Origin: Rhodocytophaga aerolata
Lineage (GTDB): Bacteria; Bacteroidota; Bacteroidia; Cytophagales; 172606-1
Assembly: GCF_030503435.1 (NCBI RefSeq)
Contig: NZ_JAUKPO010000008.1
Location: 62,001-126,000 of the forward strand
Direction: 5' to 3'
DNA: 64,000 nt
Made by a program: the position numbers and the translations under genes. Below the pieces are notes generated by a model. The model was not told the DNA's origin, did not search any database, and worked only from the letters and a program-made list of their open reading frames with translations. Each line of letters begins with the position of its first letter. Within the stretch, counting starts at the first letter, position 1. Shown piece by piece: positions 36,591-45,280 of the stretch.

Positions 36591-36961
36591 AAGTTTATTG
36601 TTGCAAGTTCTATGAGGTATATGCTCTCTTAAAGATGTAGTTCAACTCTTCCTCTAGCTACTTTGCTTTCCTATTATGTAAACTACCATGCAACATTAAC
36701 ACTTAAACTTTAAATACGCAACAAAAAGTAAAAAATAATTTTACAAAACCCTTTAAAATGTAATACATAAATTTACAAAAGAATCTAAGCAAATAGAGTG
36801 TGTAAAAAATACGATTTGCCTGCAAAGGGTAGCTAATAAAAAACAATACAATCCCTGCTCCCCATAGACGGGAGAAATAAGGAGCTAGAAATGTCAATGA
36901 AGTAGAATTAAATAAAGGTGTATAGTTGTTTCATCAAGCGTTGTTTGGGTTTAGGTGTTTA

Positions 36962-37486
36962 CTAAAAATACTGGCTTACCTCGTTGGTTAATTTAAACAC
37001 ACTGCTCATTGCCGCTATACCTACGAAAATAACCGGAAACATATACAGGGCCATTATCTGATTTTCGAACATCATCAGAAAAGGAGCCACCATAAAACCA
37101 ACAGCAATCAGTGCACCCATCAGGCAAACCAGATATGTAATAATCTTAAACGGCATATACCAGCTGGATTGCTTGAATAGTTCATTATTCCGCTTAAACT
37201 CTTCGTACTGCATTTTAGCAAAACGGGCCGCTTTCTCCTGAGGGGTTTCCTGCCGGTAGGAATAGTAGGTTTGCTGCTGATAAAATACCCAACCTGAATT
37301 GTAATAATAATTATTGGAAAGTAGTTGGTATGCCTGGCTCACGCGCAGGAATTCCACAAGTGCATCGGCTGAATGATTAATATCCGGATGAAAGGCCTTC
37401 GCTTGTTTCCGGTAGGCACGTTTGATCTCCTCGGTAGATGCTCCTGGCGGAAGATCCAGAATCTGATAGCATTCTTCAATAGACAT
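36962..37486 (-). CDS. J-domain (DnaJ-like) membrane protein
   Basis: Residues 4-60 are a J domain with the required HPD at 33-35 (AFHPDINH). A Tyr-rich linker (VFYQQQTYYSYRQ) follows, then two membrane helices (about 113-135 and 143-163). J domains stimulate DnaK, so this protein would recruit Hsp70 to the membrane. It lacks the Gly/Phe and zinc-finger regions of true DnaJ. It is a single gene with no clear operon partner; the DUF6787-like gene lies about 210 bases upstream in the same direction. Confidence 0.87.
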   Translation of the reverse strand: MSIEECYQILDLPPGASTEEIKRAYRKQAKAFHPDINHSADALVEFLRVSQAYQLLSNNYYYNSGWVFYQQQTYYSYRQETPQEKAARFAKMQYEEFKRNNELFKQSSWYMPFKIITYLVCLMGALIAVGFMVAPFLMMFENQIMALYMFPVIFVGIAAMSSVFKLTNEVSQYF

Positions 37487-37697
37487 AGGAATAGGATTTA
37501 TCGCCCTAACAGCCTTTTGGGGAAAGGATGCGCAGGTTGTGGTTAAACAAATCGACTTCTCGAACTACTCAGTTAATCAAACACCTATGTCAGTACTTAT
37601 TGTGCAAGATACGCTATTTTTACCTGACAGATATAAATATAGTGCATTTTATTGGCAAATTAATATAACATAATACTGTTTCGGCCTATATAAAGTT

Positions 37698-38012
37698 TTA
37701 CCGGGTAAAGATTTTTTTTATGCCATGTAACATTCTTTTTTCGAACTTCCAGAAGAAAGCAAACTGGCCTAACAAAAAGCCATACATCAGCAGCAACACC
37801 TGGTAAGCCGGCAGAATAGTGACCATCCAGACAAGCGTTCTAATCCAGAAGGGTGTATCGGCATCTATGCCCAGTAACGCAAAAACAGGCCGTTTAATAT
37901 ACATCGACGAAAAACCGGTGAGAGCAAACACCAGAAGGATAACCAGCACTTGCCAGATACTGTTAACTCCCCACCGTTTTTGTAGTTTATATAAGAAATT
38001 ATCCTCTTGCAT
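37698..38012 (-). CDS. Small membrane protein of the DUF6787 type
   Basis: The ATG at 38012 gives 104 residues, beginning QEDNFLYKLQKRWGVNS. Two or three membrane helices (WQVLVILLVFALTGFSSMY; WIRTLVWMVTILPAYQVLLLMYGF) are followed by a basic tail (FWKFEKRMLHGIKK). The W-G-V start, the FALTG turn and the size match a small family common in Bacteroidota that I know as DUF6787. Its function is unknown. A GTG 11 codons upstream also opens the frame but adds nothing conserved. Confidence 0.72.
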   Translation of the reverse strand: MQEDNFLYKLQKRWGVNSIWQVLVILLVFALTGFSSMYIKRPVFALLGIDADTPFWIRTLVWMVTILPAYQVLLLMYGFLLGQFAFFWKFEKRMLHGIKKIFTR

Positions 38013-38074
38013 GTGTTTGTGTGTTGTATTACTAATACTTACCACTATTGCTATAGACGTAAATTAGAGCTTCC

Positions 38075-38767
38075 TTAGGATTTTTCAAATTGTTTCCAGA
38101 GTACATCTTCTGGCAGTGGAGCCATACAGACAATTTGCTCTTTCTTTACCGGATGAATAAATTCCAGCTGCCGGGCATGCAGGTAAATCCGTCCCTCCGG
38201 TTGTACTGGCACACCGCCATATTTGCTATCTCCACGGATGGGGCAGCCCATACTGGCCAACTGTACCCGAATTTGATGCGGTCTTCCGGTAACTGGATTT
38301 ACTTCCAGTAAGTAATTTCCTGACAGCTGAGTTTGCAAGCGGTAATGCAGGCGGGCCTGTAAACTGCCCGGAACTTCTCTGGCATAGGCCGTAGTTATAT
38401 TTTTTTGCTCATTTTTTACCAGCCAGTGTACCAATTCTCCTTGTAGGGCAGCAGGTTTGCGGGTAACCACAGCCCAATATATTTTTTTAATTTCCCGGCT
38501 TTTAAATAATTCATTCATCCGCTGCAACGCTTTGGAGGTACGGGCAAATACAACTAATCCACTTACTGGCCGGTCCAGGCGGTGTACGGTTCCCAGAAAT
38601 ACGTCTCCCGGTTTGTTATATTTCTCTTTGATGTAGCTTTTTACCAGATCTAACAAAGGAACATCGCCGGTTTTATCGCCTTGTACTAGAATTCCGCTTC
38701 GTTTATTTACCACGATCAGGTGGTTATCTTCATACACAACACGAAAAGCATCGCCGGCACCGGGCAT
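38075..38767 (-). CDS. RluA-family pseudouridine synthase
   Basis: The 230-residue enzyme converts uridine to pseudouridine in rRNA or tRNA. It holds the RluA catalytic motif HRLDRPVSGLVV, with the catalytic Asp at about residue 65, the KSREIKKIYWAVV segment and the C-terminal NPVTGRPHQIRVQLASMGCPIRGDSKYG block. The ATG at 38767 is preferred to a GTG three codons upstream. No S4 domain is present, so it resembles RluC/D catalytic domains alone. The exact target is not readable. Confidence 0.93.
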   Translation of the reverse strand: MPGAGDAFRVVYEDNHLIVVNKRSGILVQGDKTGDVPLLDLVKSYIKEKYNKPGDVFLGTVHRLDRPVSGLVVFARTSKALQRMNELFKSREIKKIYWAVVTRKPAALQGELVHWLVKNEQKNITTAYAREVPGSLQARLHYRLQTQLSGNYLLEVNPVTGRPHQIRVQLASMGCPIRGDSKYGGVPVQPEGRIYLHARQLEFIHPVKKEQIVCMAPLPEDVLWKQFEKS

Positions 38768-38893
38768 AACATACACAGTTAAGTTAATTTTTGCTGATTT
38801 AAATAGGTAGTCTTTTGTCTTGGGAAATATCCATTCGTAGTTCAGCAGACTAGGAGGTAGTTTTTCACCTGAAGCAACAGTATGTCTTTATAG

Positions 38894-39712
38894 CTAATAT
38901 CCTTCTTGTTCTGTAGGAAATTCTTTGTTCTTTACATCCGCAATGTATTGGCTGACAGCTTCTGTCATAATTGTATGTACATCAGCGTAGCGGCGCAGAA
39001 ACTTTGGATTAAAATCTTTGGTAATGCCCACCAGGTCATGCAGCACCAATACCTGTCCATCCACGTGAGGACCTGCGCCGATGCCAATCATAGGAATTTT
39101 CACTTCTTCCGCCACCCGTTTGGCCAGGATAGCAGGTATTTTCTCCAACACAATAGCAAAACATCCACATTCTTCTAGCATTTTCGCATCGGCAATCAAT
39201 TTGTTGGCTTCTGCTTCTTCCCTGGCACGTACGGCATACGTACCAAATTTATAAATGGACTGCGGAGTTAATCCCAGATGGCCCATTACTGGTACGCCAG
39301 CACTCAGCACCCGGATTACTGATTCTTTTATTTCCATGCCGCCTTCCAGTTTAATGGCATGCGCCCCGGATTCTTTCATGATCCGGATGGTCGACCGCAA
39401 CGCTTCAGATGAATTGCCCTGGTACGAACCAAAAGGCAGATCTACCACCACTAAAGCTCTTTTTACTCCTCTCACCACCGAAGCCGCATGGTAAATCATC
39501 TGATCCAGGGTAATAGGCAAGGTAGTTTCATGCCCGGCCATCACGTTTGAAGCAGAATCGCCCACCAGAATAATATCCATTCCGGCTCCATCTACAATAC
39601 GGGCCATGGAAAAATCGTAGGCGGTAAGCATGGAAATTTTTTCTCCCCGGCCCTTCATCTCCTGCAAGATATGGGTAGTTATTCTTTTGATCTCCTGGCG
39701 ATGTACTGACAT
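38894..39712 (-). CDS. panB: 3-methyl-2-oxobutanoate hydroxymethyltransferase
   Basis: This 272-residue enzyme makes ketopantoate from alpha-ketoisovalerate and methylene-tetrahydrofolate, the first step to pantothenate and coenzyme A. Signature segments include [45 protein letters not shown] with metal ligands, AIKLEGG and GHLGLTPQS, and [20 protein letters not shown]. Length is typical. It lies alone; no panC is adjacent. Confidence 0.95.
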   Translation of the reverse strand: MSVHRQEIKRITTHILQEMKGRGEKISMLTAYDFSMARIVDGAGMDIILVGDSASNVMAGHETTLPITLDQMIYHAASVVRGVKRALVVVDLPFGSYQGNSSEALRSTIRIMKESGAHAIKLEGGMEIKESVIRVLSAGVPVMGHLGLTPQSIYKFGTYAVRAREEAEANKLIADAKMLEECGCFAIVLEKIPAILAKRVAEEVKIPMIGIGAGPHVDGQVLVLHDLVGITKDFNPKFLRRYADVHTIMTEAVSQYIADVKNKEFPTEQEGY

Positions 39713-39971
39713 ACAAGTAAATATGGAAATGTGAAAATGAAAATTTAATAATTTGGAAATGCTATTATGTATCCCATCCTGAAAAAGATGTTGCTGCTAA
39801 ACTTTCTTTAAACCGGTGGCCATATACTTCTCATGATAAAAAGAATAAGTGCTTACCCCCGCACCAAAATTAAGGTAAATATTCAAATTTCCGGGTACTA
39901 TGCATAAGTTCTGCCGCACTTTCTTCATTTTTACGTTTTTCCTGTTTTCACATTTTCAAATTTCAGCTACT

Positions 39972-40394
39972 ATGCTTGTCTTCCAGAAAGAAATACGCTT
40001 ACCAGCCTATAAACGAGGTTTTCACCTGATTACAGATACTATTGTAAAAGAATTTACAGACCTTACACACATACAAACAGGCATTTTGCAAGTGTTTATT
40101 AAACACACCTCTGCGGGCTTAACTATTAATGAAGATGCTGACCCAACGGTACGGGCAGATTTTGAAAGCCATTTCAACCAGATGGTACCCGAAAATGCTC
40201 CGTATTACCGCCACAACACCGAAGGGCCAGACGATATGCCTGCTCATATAAAAGCATCACTCGTAGGTTCTTCTGTAAGCATACCTATTACTGGCGGCAA
40301 ACTTAATATGGGCACCTGGCAGGGAATTTACCTGTGTGAATACAGGAATCAGGCTTCTTCAAGAAAAATTGTTGTAACTGCCTATGGGATTTAG
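39972..40394 (+). CDS. YjbQ-family protein (secondary thiamine-phosphate synthase type)
   Basis: The 140-residue protein has the UPF0047/YjbQ pattern: FHLITDTIVKEF near the start, TGILQVFIKHTSAGLTINEDADP with conserved His and Glu, and GTWQGIYLCEYRN at the end. The ATG at 39972 gives the normal family length. An upstream ATG at 39900 adds 24 residues that look like a signal peptide, but they are translated from a low-complexity AT repeat and are probably accidental. YjbQ of E. coli can replace thiamine phosphate synthase; the physiological role is unsettled. Confidence 0.85.
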   Translation: MLVFQKEIRLPAYKRGFHLITDTIVKEFTDLTHIQTGILQVFIKHTSAGLTINEDADPTVRADFESHFNQMVPENAPYYRHNTEGPDDMPAHIKASLVGSSVSIPITGGKLNMGTWQGIYLCEYRNQASSRKIVVTAYGI

Positions 40395-40471
40395 TAGGTG
40401 CGGCTATACAGAATCTGAGAGAATCCTGCTATTTTTGCCCACTTTCTTCTAAATATAAATACACTAGTCCT

Positions 40472-41110
40472 TTGAACCAGAAAACGATATATCTTATACG
40501 CCACGGGCAAACCAATTATAATCGCATGGGCATTGTTCAGGGCGGGGGTATAGACTCTGATTTGAATGAACTTGGATTGCAGCAAGCACAAGCCTTTTTT
40601 GAACATTATCAACACATCCCGTTCGATAAAATCTATACTTCTACCTTGAAACGCAGCATTCAATCGGTGAAGCAGTTTATAGATAAAAATATACCCTGGG
40701 AACAGCATGCTGGCCTGAATGAAATTAACTGGGGGCACCGGGAAGGAACCAAAATTACCCCCGAAGAAGATGCCTACTATTACTCGGTTATTGAATCATG
40801 GAGTAAAGGGGAGATAGATTTACGCATAGATGGCGGAGAAAGCCCCACAGATGTAGTAACCCGCCAAAAACCTGTTCTGGATCTGATACTATCTCGTCCC
40901 GAAGAAAAAAACATTCTCATCTGTATGCATGGCCGGGCTATGCGCATGTTTCTCTGCCTCATGCTTAACTACCCGCTTCAATGTATGGATGTATTCGAAC
41001 ACCAGAATCTTTGCTTGTATAAGCTGCATTATTCGGGCAACATGTTTACCGTAGAATCGTACAATGATGTGACGCATTTAGGCGGATTGGATATACCAAC
41101 AATTAGTTAA
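40472..41110 (+). CDS. Histidine phosphatase family protein
   Basis: The 212-residue protein starts at TTG 40472, with no in-frame ATG upstream; the start gives NQKTIYLIRHGQTNYN, so the catalytic RHG is at 10-12. A second His lies in CMHGRAMR near 150, and the ERxxG-like region (GHREGTKITPEED) is present. This is the phosphoglycerate-mutase-like fold used by phosphatases of sugar phosphates, nucleotides or phosphoproteins. The substrate is not predictable. It follows the YjbQ gene by about 80 bases and leads into the ArsC-like gene. Confidence 0.88.
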   Translation: MNQKTIYLIRHGQTNYNRMGIVQGGGIDSDLNELGLQQAQAFFEHYQHIPFDKIYTSTLKRSIQSVKQFIDKNIPWEQHAGLNEINWGHREGTKITPEEDAYYYSVIESWSKGEIDLRIDGGESPTDVVTRQKPVLDLILSRPEEKNILICMHGRAMRMFLCLMLNYPLQCMDVFEHQNLCLYKLHYSGNMFTVESYNDVTHLGGLDIPTIS

Positions 41111-41204
41111 GGTGTACAACCTAAAAATGATTGGGCAGCTACACCTTAGCTGCTTTTCAGGTTTAGTTGTCTGCCCATTTACATTCACTTCAAATACTGA
41201 AATC

Positions 41205-41576
41205 ATGGATTTTAATAATCAAACCGTAACCATCTTTTATAAAGGAAACAAACGTTCGGATGAAGAGGCCTTAGGCTATGCCCGTCCGTTAAAACCCCAC
41301 AGCCTCGAAATTGACTTAACTAAGGACAATATTACGAGCACACAGCTGATGGAAATTGCCAATAAGTTAGGCGTAAGCGTTGGCGAACTAGTAGACCGGG
41401 AATCTGACATGTACAAAGAAAAGTACAATGGAATGGATTTTGACGACAATAACTGGCTTACCTTGCTTACACAAAATCCGGAGTTGCTCCGTACACCTAT
41501 TATATTTAACGGAGATCAAGGCATTATTGCTGAGTCGGGCCGGGATGTAATCAAATTCGGAACAGCCCAGAAATAA
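41205..41576 (+). CDS. ArsC/Spx-like protein lacking the catalytic cysteine
   Basis: The ATG at 41205 gives a 123-residue protein; the upstream extension to 41112 is not conserved. The fold is ArsC-type thioredoxin-like: VTIFYKGNKRSDEEALGYA at the N-terminus, and NWLTLLTQNPELLRTPIIF, which matches the characteristic LLxxxPxLLxRPII segment, near the end. At the place of the active Cys (CxxxR/C) the sequence reads YKGNKRS, with no cysteine, and the protein has none elsewhere. It should bind partners rather than reduce arsenate. Overlap with neighbours is nil. Confidence 0.77.
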   Translation: MDFNNQTVTIFYKGNKRSDEEALGYARPLKPHSLEIDLTKDNITSTQLMEIANKLGVSVGELVDRESDMYKEKYNGMDFDDNNWLTLLTQNPELLRTPIIFNGDQGIIAESGRDVIKFGTAQK

Positions 41577-41583
41577 TGACCAT

Positions 41584-41629
41584 TGACGAATGATTAATGA
41601 ACAAGTTGTTACTCATTAATCATTCGTCA
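41584..41629. repeat. 17-bp palindrome, copy 2 of a dispersed element
   Basis: TGACGAATGATTAATGA (41584-41600) pairs exactly with TCATTAATCATTCGTCA (41613-41629), with a 12-base loop. Its core is the same as the 13-base arms at 9546-9589. It starts eight bases after the ArsC-like stop codon. Confidence 0.7.
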
Positions 41630-41851
41630 TTATTTATTCATTCTCACCCCTTTTTATCTTCCTTTTATCTCCTTAATTTCCCCTTTCCTGTAATACTATT
41701 TTCGGTTGTTTCCAATTAATAGTAACTTTAAATAAATATTTTTTTGCTTTATAGTAAAGCTCCAAATATTGTTTGGAAAAAATTAGTACTCTTTATCAGG
41801 CATACGCATACTATTGCAGGTAACCATGACTGATGCATATAATACATATTT

Positions 41852-42979
41852 ATGAAGAGAATGGACAAAAGAAAAGTCTACTGGCTTTGTCAGATTGGTG
41901 GATGGTCAGCTTATAGCTTAAATGAACTGGCCTTATATAGTTTTAGCTTCGGCTATAGTGATGGGTTGCTGATAAATGCTATTGTTACCATTGTGTTGGG
42001 TATATGTATTACGCACCTGTACCGTCTGGCCATTAAACGTCTCTCCTGGCTAGATCTTCCTCTGAGCCAACTCATTCCACGTATTGCGGCCTCTGTTATG
42101 TTTATGGCTATAATAATGGTTATGCTGAGTGTGCTGCTGGATTACTACACCGTACCGGACATACGCAAATATTTCTCCTTAACTTCCATGGTATTTTTTG
42201 TGATTAGCTGGGGAAAACAGTTGCTCTTATGGTCAGTTATTTATCATTTGTTCCAGTACTTTGAGCGTTCCAAGAAGAATGAAGTAGAAAAAGTAAAGCT
42301 CTCTTCTTCAGTTAAAGAATTTGAAGCCAAAATTCTCCGTTCTCAACTTAACCCGCACTTCATGTTCAATGCCCTGAATAGCATCCGGGCACTGGTGTTA
42401 GAAAATCCGGAAAGAGCCCAGATATCGGTTACCCGTTTATCAAATATTTTGCGCAACTCCCTCCTGGCCGACCGCCGCCGTACCGTTACCCTGGAAGAAG
42501 AACTAAAAACCGTACAGGATTACCTGGCTCTGGAAAAAATACGCTACGAAGACCGCTTAAATGCACAGCTGAATATAGAACCTTCCACCCTTTCTGTGCA
42601 AATCCCTCCAATGATGGTACAAACCCTGGTAGAAAATGCAGTAAAGCATGGGATTTCCAAGCCTCTAAAAGGCGGATTTATTACCGTAGATTCAACAATT
42701 AAAGGAGATTTTGCCTATATTTTGATCAGAAACACAGGTATATTGCAGCAGGTAAACTCCGATGGATTTGGCCTGGTAAATACTACCCAGCGGCTGGCGC
42801 TTACATTTGGCAGCCAGGCGCACTTTGAAATAAAACAAGAATCTGCCGAAGTGGTATGTGCACAGTTAACTATTCCGCTGGCATCTGCACAGGAAGCACC
42901 TAAAAATCAGATTTTAAGCAGAAATAAGCAATTGATAAATACGCCATCGGCTACAAGTATTCAAGGAAAATTAGCGTGA
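41852..42979 (+). CDS. LytS-like sensor histidine kinase
   Basis: The 375-residue protein has four membrane helices in its first 130 residues, a short linker helix, and a His_kinase (LytS-type) domain with LNPHFMFNALNSI, where His169 is the phospho-acceptor. The C-terminal ATPase is reduced to VENAVKHGISKPLKGG and a DGFGLVNTTQRL glycine box. There is no extracellular sensor domain; signal sensing is presumably in the membrane part. The partner LytTR regulator begins 54 bases downstream. Confidence 0.92.
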   Translation: MKRMDKRKVYWLCQIGGWSAYSLNELALYSFSFGYSDGLLINAIVTIVLGICITHLYRLAIKRLSWLDLPLSQLIPRIAASVMFMAIIMVMLSVLLDYYTVPDIRKYFSLTSMVFFVISWGKQLLLWSVIYHLFQYFERSKKNEVEKVKLSSSVKEFEAKILRSQLNPHFMFNALNSIRALVLENPERAQISVTRLSNILRNSLLADRRRTVTLEEELKTVQDYLALEKIRYEDRLNAQLNIEPSTLSVQIPPMMVQTLVENAVKHGISKPLKGGFITVDSTIKGDFAYILIRNTGILQQVNSDGFGLVNTTQRLALTFGSQAHFEIKQESAEVVCAQLTIPLASAQEAPKNQILSRNKQLINTPSATSIQGKLA

Positions 42980-43032
42980 CTCTTGAGTTATACTCCTAGC
43001 CCAGAATAATTATATAACCCTGTTAAACCTTT

Positions 43033-43755
43033 ATGAAAGCACTGATTATAGATGACGAACGCCTGGCCAGAAACGAGCTAAAACGGCTGCTGGAAGCCTA
43101 TCCCAAGATAGATGTGGTAGGAGAAGCGGTAAATGCCGAAGAAGCCCTGGATAAGATAGAACAACTCGGTCCAGACTTACTTTTCCTGGACATTCAAATG
43201 CCTGGAAAAAATGGGTTTGAATTACTTGCTTCTATTGAAGGCAATGTGCCAGACGTTATTTTTACCACAGCCTACGATGAATATGCCCTGAAAGCCTTTG
43301 AATTCAATGCATTAGATTATTTGCTCAAACCAATTGATACTAACCGGCTGGCAGAAGCCATTAATAAAGTAGAAGATTACCAGAAAACAGAAACTGTCCG
43401 GAAAGAAAATGTAAAAATTCTTACCGAACAAGACCAGGTTTTTGTGAAAGATGGAGAAAAATGCTGGTTTGTAAAGCTTAGCCGCATACGCCTGTTTGAA
43501 TCTATGGGCAACTATGTACGTTTACACTTCGACGACCAGAAACCCTTAATCCTGAAATCATTAAATGCGCTGGATGAACGCCTGGACCCTCATACTTTTT
43601 TCAGGGCCAACCGTAAACATATTATTAATTTGCAATGGATTGAAAAAATAGAACCTTGGTTCAGCGGAGGCTTGCAGGTTACCCTTAAAGGCGGCGACAA
43701 AATAGAAATTTCCCGTAGGCAAGCAATCCGGTTTAAAGAATTGCTGAGTTTGTAA
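43033..43755 (+). CDS. LytTR-family response regulator
   Basis: This 240-residue regulator has a receiver domain (residues 1-120) with acidic IDDE at 6-9, the phospho-acceptor Asp53 in FLDIQMPGKNG, a Thr in FTTAYDEYA and Lys in LLKPID. The LytTR DNA-binding domain (about 140-240) contains FESMGNYVRLHF and FFRANRKHIINL. It belongs to the same unit as the LytS-like kinase and would be activated by it. Targets are not visible. The hairpin at 43776-43815 closes the pair. Confidence 0.95.
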   Translation: MKALIIDDERLARNELKRLLEAYPKIDVVGEAVNAEEALDKIEQLGPDLLFLDIQMPGKNGFELLASIEGNVPDVIFTTAYDEYALKAFEFNALDYLLKPIDTNRLAEAINKVEDYQKTETVRKENVKILTEQDQVFVKDGEKCWFVKLSRIRLFESMGNYVRLHFDDQKPLILKSLNALDERLDPHTFFRANRKHIINLQWIEKIEPWFSGGLQVTLKGGDKIEISRRQAIRFKELLSL

Positions 43756-43775
43756 GCAACGAATATAAATTTCTA

Positions 43776-43815
43776 TAAGAGAATCTTTAGCGGAAACGGA
43801 TTAAAGGTTCTCTTA
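43776..43815 (+). terminator. Hairpin after the LytTR regulator gene
   Basis: A 14-base arm (43776-43789) pairs with 43802-43815, with one G-T wobble and a 12-base loop. There is no strong T run, so termination is likely but not certain. Confidence 0.5.
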
Positions 43816-43877
43816 GCTGAATAGTACCGCTTTTAGAGAAAGCAAGTAAAATTTCCTATTTTCTATAGGCGCACATT

Positions 43878-44519
43878 ATGACTATTTCCATCAAACCTAC
43901 GCCTGTTCAGTTGTTGCAATCTGGCCACTACCAGAAAATTGCCGAAATAGATATATTTCAGCCGACGCAATTTTTTCAGCAATATAGCCGCAATTCTACC
44001 TTCCTCACTACGTTTTTGCTGCTTACCATAGCCGGATTCGGGCTTATGGGTGCTCTTACCGGTTTGGCCATTGTTAGGGGGATGGCACTATGGCAAATGC
44101 TATGGAATGTATGTTTGTTTGCCGCTTTTTTACTCCTGATCCTATTGCCTTTTCATGAATTAATCCATGCAGTTACCTACAAATACTTTGGAGCAGCCAA
44201 CATCCGGTTTTTATTTTCCTTAAAGCCACCGGCTATTTTCACTTGTGCACATTTGCTGGTAATTAACCTGATAGAAGTTATCTGGCTCGCTGCTTTGCCT
44301 TGTGTAGTAATCAGTTTGCTGTTAGTAGCCAGTGCTTTTTTTGTACCTGCTTACCGCTTATTTTTCGGCTGGGCTTTAATTGTACATGCTTTCTGCTGCC
44401 TGGGAGATATGATTCTGATTAGCTATGCGCAGAAAAACCGGCACAAACCCATTTATAATTTTGATGACCTGACAGAAGGAAAATCATACTTTTTTGAAAG
44501 AACCTTTCCCACCCAATAG
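43878..44519 (+). CDS. DUF3267 membrane protein with HExxH motif
   Basis: The 213-residue protein has four or five membrane helices. HELIH at 93-97 sits at the end of a membrane segment, as in DUF3267 putative metalloproteases, followed by AVTYKYFGAANIRF. The YRLFFGWALIVHAFCCLGDMI helix near 160 may bring the third metal ligand. It could be an intramembrane zinc protease, but no member has a proven role in this group. It is a single gene, closed by the hairpin at 44533-44563. Confidence 0.85.
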   Translation: MTISIKPTPVQLLQSGHYQKIAEIDIFQPTQFFQQYSRNSTFLTTFLLLTIAGFGLMGALTGLAIVRGMALWQMLWNVCLFAAFLLLILLPFHELIHAVTYKYFGAANIRFLFSLKPPAIFTCAHLLVINLIEVIWLAALPCVVISLLLVASAFFVPAYRLFFGWALIVHAFCCLGDMILISYAQKNRHKPIYNFDDLTEGKSYFFERTFPTQ

Positions 44520-44532
44520 ATAAAGAAACAAA

Positions 44533-44563
44533 TAAGTCCAACAGGTATTAGCTGTTGGACTTA
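44533..44563. terminator. 12-bp hairpin between DUF3267 and bifunctional nuclease genes
   Basis: TAAGTCCAACAG (44533-44544) pairs exactly with CTGTTGGACTTA (44552-44563). On the minus strand it is followed by a U-rich tail, suiting the end of the nuclease gene; it may serve both convergent genes. Confidence 0.72.
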
Positions 44564-44588
44564 CTCTATAGAATAGCTTATCTACTTT

Positions 44589-45200
44589 CTAATTTCTTCT
44601 GTTCAATTCGTCCCGGATCTTGGCAGCCCGTTCATAATCTTCTTTCTCCAGGGCTTCATCCAGCATAGCTTTTAGTTGCTCATACGGAATATCTTTCAAT
44701 TGTTCCATGGAAGAAGACGAAGAAGATTTACGGGAAGACGCTGGCCGCTTGGTCTCTTCTTTTTGAATCAGCGGTTCATCCTCACTGGCATCGGTAAGAA
44801 CAATGCCTGCTTCCGACAGAATGGCTTCAAACGTGTAAATAGGTACATTAAACCGGAGACCAATGGCAATAGCATCGGAGGGTCTGGCATCTATTTCTAC
44901 TTTTTTAATACCATCTGTGCACACAATTTTTGCATAGAATACGCCTTCCTTCAAGTCGGAGATAATAATTTCTATAACAGAAAATTTAAAACTGCTGGCA
45001 AACGAGCGGAACAGGTCATGGGTCATGGGCCGGTTAGGCACAATCTTTTCTATTTCTATGGCAATTGCCTGGGCTTCAAACATGCCAATAATAATAGGCA
45101 ACCGGCGGTTACCAGTTTCTTCACCTAACACCAGTGCAAATGAGCCGGATTGCGACTGGCTGGAAGAAAGGCCGAGTATTTCAAGTTTTATCTTGTTCAC
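44589..45200 (-). CDS. Bifunctional nuclease-domain protein with UvrB/UvrC motif
   Basis: The 203-residue protein (GTG start at 45200, in line with the conserved NKIKLEILGLSSS start; a longer TTG frame to 45260 runs back through a hairpin) has a bifunctional nuclease domain at about 1-140, with LVLGEETGNRRLPIIIG and a DARPSDAIAIGLRF block. A Ser/Lys-rich linker leads to a UvrB/UvrC-like helix pair (YEQLKAMLDEALEKEDYERAAKIRDEL). The family can degrade RNA and DNA; role in vivo is unknown. It follows etfA on the same strand. Confidence 0.88.
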   Translation of the reverse strand: MNKIKLEILGLSSSQSQSGSFALVLGEETGNRRLPIIIGMFEAQAIAIEIEKIVPNRPMTHDLFRSFASSFKFSVIEIIISDLKEGVFYAKIVCTDGIKKVEIDARPSDAIAIGLRFNVPIYTFEAILSEAGIVLTDASEDEPLIQKEETKRPASSRKSSSSSSMEQLKDIPYEQLKAMLDEALEKEDYERAAKIRDELNRRN

Positions 45201-45220
45201 GTGAAAAAGTATGCTTTTTA

Positions 45221-45260
45221 TTGAGAATTTGCAAATTTTCAAGAATTTAAAAATTCTCAA
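45221..45260. repeat. AT-rich inverted repeat between etfA and the nuclease gene
   Basis: TTGAGAATTT (45221-45230) pairs with AAATTCTCAA (45251-45260); a second inner AAATT/AATTT pair continues the stem. It lies in the spacer after etfA and before the GTG start at 45200, where it could partly end the etf transcript or shape the nuclease leader. It also matches the AT-rich repeats found in other spacers here. Confidence 0.5.
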
Positions 45261-45280
45261 TCAGCTGTTAAACACCAAAA

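Larger units (their letters stand above)
36220..36961. other. Long spacer carrying a possible small minus-strand transcription unit
   Basis: This 742-base spacer is not empty. It holds a 29-codon membrane-peptide frame (36501-36590, minus), an imperfect stem-loop at about 36415-36448, and an intrinsic terminator (36364-36388, minus) in the order expected for one short transcript. A longer hydrophobic minus frame (36703-36897) is AT-driven and is not called. Confidence 0.55.

Noticed and set aside
36703-36897. 64-codon hydrophobic minus-strand frame
   Set aside because: Lies in very AT-rich sequence and its Phe/Leu/Tyr content is what such DNA gives by chance.
39900-39971. Signal-peptide-like N-terminal extension of the YjbQ-family protein
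   Set aside because: It is encoded in AT-rich repeat words; the family normally starts at the internal ATG and is cytosolic.
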